From: a bacterium
GTDB lineage: Bacteria > UBA9089 > CG2-30-40-21 > SBAY01
Length of the DNA stretch: 19,036 nt
Assembly: GCA_030018635.1 (NCBI GenBank)
Contig: JASEHU010000007.1
Coordinates: forward strand, 1 to 19,036
Direction of reading: 5' to 3'
The notes under the pieces were generated by a model, which did no database searches, was not told the origin of the DNA, and worked only from the letters and a program-made list of their open reading frames with translations. Made by a program: the position numbers and the translations under genes. This document shows positions 6,763-14,445 of this stretch, piece after piece (positions within the stretch are counted from its first letter, which is position 1; every line of letters starts with the position of its first letter).

Positions 6763-8340
6763 TCATTCTAAATAATCCTTTAGTTTTCTACTACGAGTCG
6801 GATGGCGTAGTTTGCGTAACGCCTTAGATTCTATCTGGCGAATTCTCTCCCTGGTCACATTAAATTTCTCTCCTACCTCCTCTAAGGTATGGGGATAACC
6901 ATCTTCTAACCCAAATCGGAGTCGCAATACCTTTTCTTCCTGGAAAGAAAGTGTTTTTAATACCTTTTTCAATTGGTCTTGTAATAAGGCAAAGGTAGTA
7001 ATAAGTACAGGGGAATCCGCAGATTTATCCTCTATAAAATCTCCTAAGTGGCTATCGGATTCCTCTCCTATTGGTGTTTCTAAAGAAATTGGGTCTTGAG
7101 CAATTCGTAAAATCCCTCGAACCTTATTTGACGACCAATCCAATTGGCTTGAAATTTCCTCTGGTGATGGTTCGCGACCTAATTTTTGCACCAGCCGTCT
7201 TGATTCCTTAACTACTTTATTTATTTGTTCTACCATATGCACCGGAATGCGGATAGTTCTTGATTGGTCGGCAATAGCCCTGGTAATAGCCTGTCTAATC
7301 CACCAGGTAGCATAGGTAGAAAATCTATATCCTTTTTTATATTCAAATTTCTCAACGGCTTTGATTAATCCCAGGTTTCCTTCTTGAATTAAATCAAGGA
7401 ATGACAGTCCCCAATTAATATATCTTTTAGCGATACTCACGACTAACCTTAAATTGGCACTGACCATTTCTTCTTTAGCCTGGGCAATCAATCTTTCCCC
7501 TTCCTGAATTTCTTTATTGATTTCCATGATTTTTTCAGGAAATTCTTCCATTGTATCAGACTCAAATCGCTTGAATTTTCGATAGCAAGACTTGAGTTGT
7601 TTGTTGAGTTCATCCTTTTCCTGTTCATCAACAACATTTTTTAATTTATCTTCCAGAACAGACATCTCTTCTTTAACCTGGACGATATTATGAGCTATTC
7701 TCTTTATCTTATTGGCAATTCCCTGGATTAAATTTCGGTGAAGGTTTGCCCTTTCTAAAATAACTTTAATCCTTTCTTTTCTTCTATTCCCATTTTCCTT
7801 ATCTACCTTACTCAACAAACCCTTAATTTGAGTTGACAGACGAGCTTTCTTTGCTGGAGATAATTCTTCTTGCTCTTCATCCTCAACAATCTCACCCATG
7901 CTTTTTTTGCCTTTATCCAATAAAACAACGATTCTTCTTAATTCTTGTATGATTATACCGCTTTCCATGACAGCGGTGCTTAATTTTTCCCAGCCTAATT
8001 CCATTTTCATCGCCATTTTTATCTCTTCGTCTGATGAAAGTAAATTCACCTTTCCTATATCTCGCAAGTAAGCCTTTACCGGGTCTTCTACAAGTACCTC
8101 TGCCTCCATAACCTCAAGTGGAATTTTTCTCCCTTCTTCCTCTTTTTCCTCTTTTTCCTCTGAAAATTCATCTACTATAGCTATTTCCTGTTCACTTAAT
8201 TGTAAAAAAAGGGTTTCAAGTTGATCCGGAGAAAGCTCCTCTGGAAGCATTTCATTTATCTCATCATAAGATAATTCTCCCTTTGCTCTTCCTAATTCAA
8301 TAATCTGTTCGATTTCTTCTGCTAGTTGCCGCTTCTTCAA
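6763..8340 (-). CDS. rpoD: RNA polymerase primary sigma factor (sigma-70, RpoD)
   Basis: 525 residues directing core RNA polymerase to -35/-10 promoters. Domains in order: a region 1.1-like helical segment (about 1-60), an acidic linker (EEKEEKEEEG), region 1.2 (DPVKAYLRDIGKVNLL at 86-101), a charged non-conserved helical insert (about 115-285), region 2 with NLRLVVSIAKRY and GLSFLDLIQEGN at 296-322, region 2.3-2.4 YRFSTYATWWIRQAITRAI at 338-356, region 3 at about 365-440, and region 4.2 HTLEEVGEKFNVTRERIRQIE at 484-504. The start is TTG at 8340. An in-frame TAA ten codon positions or less upstream rules out a longer form, and an AAGGAGGT site lies 11 bases away. It is the last gene of the dnaG operon, now separated from dnaG by two restriction-modification genes. 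No strong private promoter is visible at 8341-8441. Confidence 0.97.
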   Translation of the reverse strand: MKKRQLAEEIEQIIELGRAKGELSYDEINEMLPEELSPDQLETLFLQLSEQEIAIVDEFSEEKEEKEEEGRKIPLEVMEAEVLVEDPVKAYLRDIGKVNLLSSDEEIKMAMKMELGWEKLSTAVMESGIIIQELRRIVVLLDKGKKSMGEIVEDEEQEELSPAKKARLSTQIKGLLSKVDKENGNRRKERIKVILERANLHRNLIQGIANKIKRIAHNIVQVKEEMSVLEDKLKNVVDEQEKDELNKQLKSCYRKFKRFESDTMEEFPEKIMEINKEIQEGERLIAQAKEEMVSANLRLVVSIAKRYINWGLSFLDLIQEGNLGLIKAVEKFEYKKGYRFSTYATWWIRQAITRAIADQSRTIRIPVHMVEQINKVVKESRRLVQKLGREPSPEEISSQLDWSSNKVRGILRIAQDPISLETPIGEESDSHLGDFIEDKSADSPVLITTFALLQDQLKKVLKTLSFQEEKVLRLRFGLEDGYPHTLEEVGEKFNVTRERIRQIESKALRKLRHPTRSRKLKDYLE

Positions 8341-8441
8341 TCTTAAATCTTACCTCCTTCTATTCCTCTGTTTGTAAGCGTTCAAGTATCTGTAGTTTCG
8401 TATTTTTTAAATGGTCTAAAACCTTTTAAAAACATACCAGA

Positions 8442-9416
8442 TTATGAAAATATATCATTAAAAAAATTATTCCACTCTTGATATAAATATTTTAATCCCT
8501 CGCATGTTACAATATGTTTTTCTTCATAAATTTCAAATTCACCACCGAGATAAGTAAGTTTAACTCCCTGGTGCTTTAAAGTAGAATCAAACGTTTTGAA
8601 AAAGCCACAGGTAAAAGCTTTAATTATCATTTTTTCACTATATGCAGTTTCTTTTATAAAATTTACAAGATCCATTGTTCCATCTGAAGTTATATCTTTC
8701 TGAATTTTTTCTTTAACAAAATTTAGGAGTTTCTCCAAACTACTTATATGAGCAAGAATTTTCATGAAAAAATCTTTAGGTAAAGAAACTTTAATTAAAA
8801 TTCCATAATCTGCATTTGTTGGGGCTTCAGCCCAAATACTTTCAAGAGTGTCGGTAGATTTTATACTGACTATTTTTTTTGAACCTACTATATCTGATTT
8901 AAAAGATCCAATCTCTCTACTAATTTTCCAATCTAAAATAATATCTTTTCCAAAATTTTGTTTTGCAAATTGTTTAAAAACAACTTCTCCTATCTTCCCA
9001 ACAAATGTATCAGAAAAAATTTGTTCGAAATCTCTTCCTTTTCCTCGTCTTGTTTTTTCGCTCATAGTTGCTCTTGTTTCACCTTTTAGCATCTTGTAAG
9101 GCATTGCCAAAGAAAATATTAGGAGATTTAAAAGTTCTTTATCATCTACATCTATTTGAATTGTATTTGGGACAAGTTTCGTTTCTATCCAATTCTTAAT
9201 TTTTTCAATATCTATGTAATAATATATTCTACTCTTAATTTTCTCAATATTAATGATATTTGCCTCATTTATTCTAATTGCGGAAAGAATGAGGCTAAAA
9301 ATTTCATCCTCATTGTAATATCTTGATACATTTTTAAATGAGGGGAGAAACTGCTCTAGTTTTGCTCTGATTTTTGATTTACTATTTAATTCCGTTTTAT
9401 TCAAAATTATTTTCAC
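8442..9416 (-). CDS. Probable type II restriction endonuclease (PD-(D/E)XK fold)
   Basis: About 325 residues. I choose the GTG at 9416-9414 because it overlaps the methyltransferase TGA stop by 4 bases (GTGA) and has AGGAG at 9424-9428, 7 bases upstream. An ATG at 9440 is in frame but poorly spaced. The core GKIGEVVFKQF, then SDIVGSKKIVSIKST (residues about 141-187 from GTG) fits a PD-(D/E)XK nuclease: conserved Glu on the first helix, Asp before a beta strand, and an xxK at its end. The usual acidic residue of (D/E)XK is Ser here (S-I-K). The assignment as the nuclease partner rests mainly on coupling to the methyltransferase. The gene is AT-rich (19 G+C in 9001-9060) and probably horizontally acquired. 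Recognition site unknown. Confidence 0.75.
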   Translation of the reverse strand: MKIILNKTELNSKSKIRAKLEQFLPSFKNVSRYYNEDEIFSLILSAIRINEANIINIEKIKSRIYYYIDIEKIKNWIETKLVPNTIQIDVDDKELLNLLIFSLAMPYKMLKGETRATMSEKTRRGKGRDFEQIFSDTFVGKIGEVVFKQFAKQNFGKDIILDWKISREIGSFKSDIVGSKKIVSIKSTDTLESIWAEAPTNADYGILIKVSLPKDFFMKILAHISSLEKLLNFVKEKIQKDITSDGTMDLVNFIKETAYSEKMIIKAFTCGFFKTFDSTLKHQGVKLTYLGGEFEIYEEKHIVTCEGLKYLYQEWNNFFNDIFS

Positions 9417-10834
9417 AATTTTTCTCCTATAATTAACCATTCACCTTCTATTCCTTCTGGATTGTCATTGAGTCGGTTTTTTGAAAGGTGCCTACTTTTT
9501 ATGATATCAAAAAAAGTATATTTTATCCTGAAGTTATTTTGTATTTCCATTTCTGATATTATATCCTTAACCTTTACAGGATATCCAAATACTTTTGGTT
9601 CTCCTATAAAAATTGCCAGGATACCCTTCTTTTTCAATAATCTGTTAGATAATTTCACAAAATATAACATATCATTAAAATATGACCTGAAACGGAAAAT
9701 ATTCTCCTTTGTTTTGAAATTCAGAGAAAGATTTTTAATGGTTTCAAAAGTACTCCTATACGATTCTATTCTTAAAAGTTCGTCAGAGAAATCGCAAAAT
9801 GGCTTAATTTTCTGCCCTATCTCTTTTTTTGTCAAACACCTTATAGATTCATCATTTATCATATCTAACCAGAACATATCTATTTTTGTAGAACGAAAGT
9901 ATTCTTGAGCATAAATATAGGGAGGAGAGGTTATTATGCAATCAATCATTTCTTCAGGCAAATTTTGCTCTAATTTTTCGATGCTGTTATTAAAAACCAT
10001 CAAAAATTGTTGTTTGTTGTTATCTAATGAATCTATTTTTTTAAACTCCCTTTTTGTACTTAAATTAAATTGAATAATACATTCCAAATATTGGTTTGCC
10101 TTTTTTAATAATTCATATTTCATTAAATCCTCGCCCATCTCATTAAACTTGTTAATGAGTTCTTTAATTTTTATTATCTTTTCTTTTGATTTAAATAGTT
10201 TTGGCGATTCATCTTCCCCGTAAGAATATTTTCTTGAAAGATAAAGTGCACTTGCCTTCAGAATATTTTTGATATGACTTTCATTTTCATCAATATTATA
10301 AATACCTGCCCAGATTTTTGTTAATGTGAACAGTATATTTTCAGGATACCAATAATCTATATTTTCCCATTTTGGAATGAATTTTGAGTTGGTTTTAAAT
10401 ATTGTTTCTATATAATGATTCAATTGATTTTTATAAATAAAATAATCTCTGGGATTAAGCGTTAGGGTTTTGATATCTATTAGAAATCTTGTTATGGGGT
10501 TGATATCATTAGATATATTGCTATTCTCGGTTAATATACTTTCAACAGCTGTTGTCCCTGACCCAGCAAAAGGGTCTAAAATTATTTTCTCTTTCAGATT
10601 GAATTTTTTTATAACAAAACGAGGAACCTGTGGAATAAATTTAGCAGGATAAACATTATGAATAGCATGTGTTAAATAAGTAGTATTGGGAATTTCATTT
10701 TTTAATTCTTGTCGCAAATTTACAACATCTCTTTCAAATCCCTTAGTATAAGCCTCCTTTATCTCTTCATAAGATGGAAACTCACAAGTGTTAAACATAG
10801 TCAATTGTTCATTAGACTGAGTGAGGTTAGTCAT
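9413..10834 (-). CDS. Type II DNA methyltransferase (N4-cytosine or N6-adenine)
   Basis: About 473 residues from the ATG at 10834, preceded by AAGGGAAG. A TTG at 10864 would add 10 residues. The SAM-binding motif I, DPFAGSGTT, sits at 87-95, preceded by THAIHNVYPAKFIPQVPR, and the catalytic motif IV, TSPPY, at 302-306. The order I before IV with a long intervening insert is that of many SPPY amino-methyltransferases, and TSPPY is most often N4-cytosine specific, though adenine methylation cannot be excluded. A later VKVKDIISE and KSRHLSKNR segment probably belongs to target recognition. It protects host DNA against the nuclease encoded by the overlapping next gene. It lies 59 bases after dnaG on the same strand, so it is probably read from the dnaG promoter. 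AT-rich composition differs from dnaG. Confidence 0.9.
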   Translation of the reverse strand: MTNLTQSNEQLTMFNTCEFPSYEEIKEAYTKGFERDVVNLRQELKNEIPNTTYLTHAIHNVYPAKFIPQVPRFVIKKFNLKEKIILDPFAGSGTTAVESILTENSNISNDINPITRFLIDIKTLTLNPRDYFIYKNQLNHYIETIFKTNSKFIPKWENIDYWYPENILFTLTKIWAGIYNIDENESHIKNILKASALYLSRKYSYGEDESPKLFKSKEKIIKIKELINKFNEMGEDLMKYELLKKANQYLECIIQFNLSTKREFKKIDSLDNNKQQFLMVFNNSIEKLEQNLPEEMIDCIITSPPYIYAQEYFRSTKIDMFWLDMINDESIRCLTKKEIGQKIKPFCDFSDELLRIESYRSTFETIKNLSLNFKTKENIFRFRSYFNDMLYFVKLSNRLLKKKGILAIFIGEPKVFGYPVKVKDIISEMEIQNNFRIKYTFFDIIKSRHLSKNRLNDNPEGIEGEWLIIGEKL

Positions 10835-10893
10835 AAAATTTTCTTCCCTTACTAATTTTGCCAATGATATTTAATTATCTTTATTTAAGCGAC

Positions 10894-12660
10894 CTATTGC
10901 GGATAACCCTTGCTGATTTGACGGTCTAAGTCCTGATACTGCCGTTGCAAATCCAACAGTCTATCATCATCTTCTTTTAGTTTGGCAATAGTCTGTTGAA
11001 TTTCAAATTTTCTTTTATTAAGAACATGTTCTTTTATCTTTTTAATATATCCATTAATAGACTTTTCCTTATCTATAATAACATCATTTTGAAGTAAAAG
11101 TGAAGTGATTAAATTTTTTGTCTTGCCTTCTACCAAATCAATAATAATTCTTGAGTCAATTGATTTCTTCTGAACAAGTAAATCAATTATTATCTTAAAA
11201 ATCTCTTGATGTAGTGGATTCGAGAAATCTTCGGGTTTAATTTCTTGAGATATCGCCAGTGCCACCGCCTCATTTTCCAGCATAAATTTAATCAAGCCTT
11301 TTTCGGCTAAGGATATTCCCTCTTCTTGTTTTGTTAAATGGGCGATCATCGAAGAAATCGGTTGTTGGCTACCTCTTTTTTTAAGCTCGGCGAAGATTAT
11401 CTCTTCATCCACTAGAAGTGTTTCAGCAACCTTTTTAATAAAATCCTGTTTCTGGACAGGATTAACTATCCTTGAAATAGTCGGTCTAAGTTCCTCTAAT
11501 ACCTTTATTTTACCTGCGGTAGTATTAATATCCGCACCGCGACGCGATTGATTGAAACGATAGCCTAATAAATCCTCTGCTTCATCTATTACCTTTGAGA
11601 ATTCTTGTTGTCCAAATCGGCTGACAAAATCAGCCGGGTCTATCTTTTCAGGTAAAGAGACTACCTTGACCATCATCTCCTGTTCCATCAACAAATCCAA
11701 TCCTCGCAGGGTAGCCTGAACCCCTGCGGCATCCGGGTCAAATAAAACATAAACCTCTTCACAATATCTTTTTAACAGTCTCACCTGGTCCTGGGTAAAA
11801 GCAGTCCCTGAAGTGGCAACTACATTTTCAAACCCTGCCTGGGATAATGAAATAACATCCATATATCCTTCGACAATAATCACCTTGTTTGCTTTACGAA
11901 TGGTATCTTTGGCAAAACTTAACCCATAGAGGATTTTACCTTTTTGATAAACAGGTGTCTCAGGCGAATTTATATATTTAGGTAACGAATCATCTAATAC
12001 CCGTGCCCCAAAACCTACTATTTGATTGGAATGGTTTATGATTGGATAAATAATCCTATTTCTAAATCTATCGTAATGTCCACCGCCCCCCCCTTTTTCG
12101 CGTGGTAATATTAAACCTACCTCTTGAATCTTATCCCTCGAATACCCTTTTGAAGAAGCCATATTCAATAGTTTATCCCAGGCATCCGGGGCATAACCCA
12201 GCCTGAATTTCTTTATCGTTTCATCGTTCAGTTTTCTTCCTCTCAGGTAATCTAATGCCTTTTTCCCTGACGGTGACCACAGAAGCTCCTGGTAAAACTT
12301 ACCTGCTAACTCATTAATTTTATAAAGGGTATCTTTTTCTTGAATTTGTTTAGAGCCAGAAACCTCTGGAATAGCGACACTACACCGAGCGGCTAATCGT
12401 TTAACCGCATCGACAAACTCCATCTTCTCGACCTGCATCAGGAAGGAATAAACATTCCCACCTACCCCACAACCAAAACAATGGAATATTCCTTTTCGTG
12501 GATTAACCGTAAAAGATGGGGTTTTTTCCACATGGAAAGGGCAAAGCCCCTTATAATTTTCACCGCTTTTTTTTAAAAGAACATAATCTGAAATTATCTC
12601 TACTAAATCCGTCCGATTCCTGACCTCTTCGATTATTTCATCTGGAATAAATCCCGCCAC
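10894..12660 (-). CDS. dnaG: DNA primase DnaG
   Basis: 588 residues, normal length. It synthesises RNA primers at the replication fork. The N-terminal zinc-binding domain shows CPFH (C40, H43) and CFGC (C61, C64). The catalytic core has RFRNRIIYPI near 198-207, and the TOPRIM motifs IIVEGYMDV (E264, D268) and FDPDAAG (D308, D310) bind metal. The C-terminal 150 residues are the helical DnaB-helicase interaction domain. The start is GTG at 12660 with GAGGTGA six bases upstream. A run of five glycines (190-194) just before the RNA-polymerase-like core is encoded partly by an A5G8 tract (12086-12098). The promoter at 12776-12804 is a perfect sigma-70 consensus. Downstream, rpoD is expected but two restriction-modification genes intervene. 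Confidence 0.97.
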   Translation of the reverse strand: MAGFIPDEIIEEVRNRTDLVEIISDYVLLKKSGENYKGLCPFHVEKTPSFTVNPRKGIFHCFGCGVGGNVYSFLMQVEKMEFVDAVKRLAARCSVAIPEVSGSKQIQEKDTLYKINELAGKFYQELLWSPSGKKALDYLRGRKLNDETIKKFRLGYAPDAWDKLLNMASSKGYSRDKIQEVGLILPREKGGGGGHYDRFRNRIIYPIINHSNQIVGFGARVLDDSLPKYINSPETPVYQKGKILYGLSFAKDTIRKANKVIIVEGYMDVISLSQAGFENVVATSGTAFTQDQVRLLKRYCEEVYVLFDPDAAGVQATLRGLDLLMEQEMMVKVVSLPEKIDPADFVSRFGQQEFSKVIDEAEDLLGYRFNQSRRGADINTTAGKIKVLEELRPTISRIVNPVQKQDFIKKVAETLLVDEEIIFAELKKRGSQQPISSMIAHLTKQEEGISLAEKGLIKFMLENEAVALAISQEIKPEDFSNPLHQEIFKIIIDLLVQKKSIDSRIIIDLVEGKTKNLITSLLLQNDVIIDKEKSINGYIKKIKEHVLNKRKFEIQQTIAKLKEDDDRLLDLQRQYQDLDRQISKGYPQ

Positions 12661-12676
12661 ATTATATCACCTCGTA

Positions 12677-12757
12677 TAATTAAAAATTATGAATTAAAAA
12701 TTATAAATTCTTTTCTCCTTCCTCAATTTTTAATTTTTAATTCATAATTTTTAATTA
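12677..12757. repeat. Long AT-rich hairpin of 7-base repeats in the dnaG leader
   Basis: The arms 12677-12709 and 12725-12757 pair at 32 of 33 positions with a 15-base pyrimidine-rich loop. Both arms are tandem 7-base units beginning AATT (AATTAAA, AATTATG, AATTAAA, AATTATA). It lies between the dnaG promoter and its start codon, so it would be transcribed as a strong though AT-only stem in the mRNA leader, ending 17 bases before the GTG. Confidence 0.85.
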
Positions 12758-12775
12758 CTCAACTACCTTTATATA

Positions 12776-12804
12776 ATTATACATCCATATTTTTGTTATG
12801 TCAA
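12776..12804 (-). promoter_or_regulatory. Consensus sigma-70 promoter for dnaG
   Basis: On the minus strand TTGACA (12804-12799) and TATAAT (12781-12776) are separated by exactly 17 bases, a perfect match to the sigma-70 consensus. The start point would be near 12769, giving a leader of about 108 bases that includes the hairpin at 12677-12757. It is likely the main promoter for dnaG, the restriction-modification genes and rpoD, since no comparable promoter is seen further downstream. Confidence 0.85.
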
Positions 12805-12856
12805 GTTATATTTTTGTATCGTGGTAATCCTTCAGTTATCAGTTGTGAAGTAGGTT

Positions 12857-12942
12857 AGTTATCAATAGGTTCAAGGTGCAAATGTTAAGGTTGAGGTTGA
12901 GTAGCAAACCCCTTAACCTCAACCTTGAACCTACTGACAACT
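12857..12942. repeat. Imperfect inverted repeat in the divergent region
   Basis: The arms 12857-12877 and 12922-12942 agree at 19 of 21 positions, both differences being G:U-compatible. Inside, AAGGTTGAGGTT (12887-12898) can also pair with AACCTCAACCTT (12916-12927), so two alternative stems compete. It lies upstream of both divergent promoters and is therefore untranscribed from them. It belongs visually to the same class of intergenic palindromes seen elsewhere here. Confidence 0.65.
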
Positions 12943-12992
12943 AAATAATTACTGTAAAAATTAGATATTTTTACCAAAGCCAAAAATTTATA

Positions 12993-13021
12993 TTGACATC
13001 TTAAAGATTCTAATGTATTAT
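12993..13021 (+). promoter_or_regulatory. Sigma-70 promoter for the sugar phosphotransferase gene
   Basis: TTGACA at 12993-12998 and TATTAT at 13016-13021 have a 17-base spacer: perfect -35, and -10 one base off consensus. The start codon is at 13041, so the mRNA leader would be only about 12-15 bases and would barely include the GGAG at 13029-13032. Confidence 0.8.
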
Positions 13022-13040
13022 ATCAATTGGAGTAAAAAGA

Positions 13041-14372
13041 ATGTCAGCCATAACCCAAGTAATTTCCTTAGCCTTAGATGGAATATTAATCAATTCAGGA
13101 ATAATCCTTGCCTTCTGGATTAGATTTCAGGGGAATGTTCCGCAAGGTAATTTTGAGGCATATCAAACTATATGCTTACCCGTTACCTTGATTATGCTTT
13201 TAGCCCTTTATGCCTTCGGACTACATAACTGGCGTAAGGTTGATGATATCCAGAATAATATCTTTAAGGCGGTCTCATTTGGTATGCTGGTGGTTATGGC
13301 CATGACTTACACTATAAGAAGTACCGTAGCCACATTTCCTACCTCTATCTTTGTCATATCCTGGTTGATAAATATCTTGTTCCTGTCGGGCTGGCGAGCT
13401 ATAGCCAATGAAATATATCAACCTATTAAAAGGGTTTTAATCGTAGGAACAGATGAGAAAGGGTTTGCGGTTGCCGCCGAGATTAAAAGACATCCACACG
13501 CAGGTTATGAATTGCTCGGTTTCATTGGTGAGCTATCTCCAAATAAAACCGTTAATGTCTTGGGAGGCTATGATGACCTGGTAAAGGTTATTGAAGAAAA
13601 TAAGGTGGACGAAGTAATTGTTGCCGTATCACATACCTCAAATCCGAAATTGTGGGGGACAATCCTAACTTATGAAAGCAAGGTAAGATTTAAGACTATT
13701 CCTGATATCTATGAGGCCGTTACCGGTAAAATAGGCAGTATCCAGATAGAGGCCGTGCCTTTGATCGAAATGAGTATAGCCCCTATCTCGGGATGGAATA
13801 AAAATATAAAGCGATTGACAGACATCCTTATTTCATTCATAGTCTTAGTTCTCTTTTTACCCCTGTTCCCAATTATTATGATTCTTATTAAATTAGATTC
13901 GAGAGGTTCTGTGTTTTATCTTCAAAAAAGGGTTGGTCATCTTGGCCGAGAATATCATCTGTGCAAATTTCGCTCGATGTATGTTGGGGCTGAAGATAAA
14001 ACGGGTGCTGTCTTAGCCACCCAAAATGATGCACGAATAACTAAAATAGGCGGGAAATTGCGTAAATTACGGCTTGATGAATTGCCTAATTTTTTCAATG
14101 TTCTGCGAGGACACATGAGCCTGGTTGGTCCCAGACCGGAGAGACCTGAATTTGTTGAGGGATTTATAAAAAATATCCCGGGTTATCGGTTGAGATTGAA
14201 GGTTAGACCTGGCATTACCGGATTGGCACAGGTAAATGCCCCTTATGATGTCCCGGCAGAAATCAAACAACTCTATGATATTCTTTATCTCAATAATTAC
14301 TCGCTCTTTTTGGATTTTAAAATCATGCTGAAAACCTTATTCGTTCTTTTAAGAAGACAAGGGGCACAATAA
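13041..14372 (+). CDS. Polyprenyl-phosphate sugar phosphotransferase (WcaJ/RfbP-type)
   Basis: 443 residues. Such enzymes move a sugar-1-phosphate from a nucleotide sugar to undecaprenyl phosphate at the inner membrane, the first step of exopolysaccharide or O-antigen assembly. Four N-terminal membrane helices are visible (about 5-27, 45-64, 78-95, 100-118). A Rossmann-like domain follows with RVLIVGTDEKGFAVAAEI at 131-148, then a fifth membrane segment (about 260-285) and the catalytic domain: KFRSMYVGAE, LRLDELPNFFNVLRG, MSLVGPRPERPEF and RPGITGLAQVNAPY. The motifs and their order match the bacterial sugar transferase family. The donor sugar cannot be read from sequence. The gene stands alone, without other glycosyltransferases in view, 73 bases upstream of a diguanylate cyclase on the same strand. 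The start is ATG 13041 with GGAG eight bases before it. Confidence 0.93.
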   Translation: MSAITQVISLALDGILINSGIILAFWIRFQGNVPQGNFEAYQTICLPVTLIMLLALYAFGLHNWRKVDDIQNNIFKAVSFGMLVVMAMTYTIRSTVATFPTSIFVISWLINILFLSGWRAIANEIYQPIKRVLIVGTDEKGFAVAAEIKRHPHAGYELLGFIGELSPNKTVNVLGGYDDLVKVIEENKVDEVIVAVSHTSNPKLWGTILTYESKVRFKTIPDIYEAVTGKIGSIQIEAVPLIEMSIAPISGWNKNIKRLTDILISFIVLVLFLPLFPIIMILIKLDSRGSVFYLQKRVGHLGREYHLCKFRSMYVGAEDKTGAVLATQNDARITKIGGKLRKLRLDELPNFFNVLRGHMSLVGPRPERPEFVEGFIKNIPGYRLRLKVRPGITGLAQVNAPYDVPAEIKQLYDILYLNNYSLFLDFKIMLKTLFVLLRRQGAQ

Positions 14373-14375
14373 GAA

Positions 14376-14430
14376 GTTAAAAGTTAAAAGTTAAAAGTTG
14401 AGGAGAATAATTTTTAACTTTTAATTAACT
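14376..14430. repeat. Hairpin of 7-base repeats (GTTAAAA) between two genes
   Basis: Three tandem GTTAAAA units plus GTT (14376-14399) are followed by a partly complementary right arm at 14411-14430 (TTTTTAACTTTTAATTAACT). The loop includes GAGGAGAA. It sits between the sugar transferase stop and the AAGGAGG site (14432-14438) of the next gene, and may attenuate read-through or simply be an insertion. Confidence 0.7.
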
Positions 14431-14445
14431 CAAGGAGGATAAAAA

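Larger units (their letters stand above)
12661..13040. other. Divergent intergenic region between dnaG and the sugar transferase gene
   Basis: This 380-base gap contains no gene. In order it holds the dnaG Shine-Dalgarno site, a long AT-rich hairpin (12677-12757), the leftward dnaG promoter (12776-12804), a second imperfect inverted repeat (12857-12942), the rightward promoter (12993-13021) and the sugar transferase ribosome binding site GGAG at 13029-13032. Between 12805 and 12856 I see nothing notable. Confidence 0.85.

Noticed and set aside
8341..8441. TTGAAC-17-TAGAAG as a private rpoD promoter
   Set aside because: The -10 is poor and overlaps the rpoD ribosome binding site, so it is not convincing as a promoter.
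9462..9908. Plus-strand open frame opposite the methyltransferase
   Set aside because: It is antisense to a gene with clear DPFAGSGTT and TSPPY motifs and has no ribosome binding site or recognisable domain.
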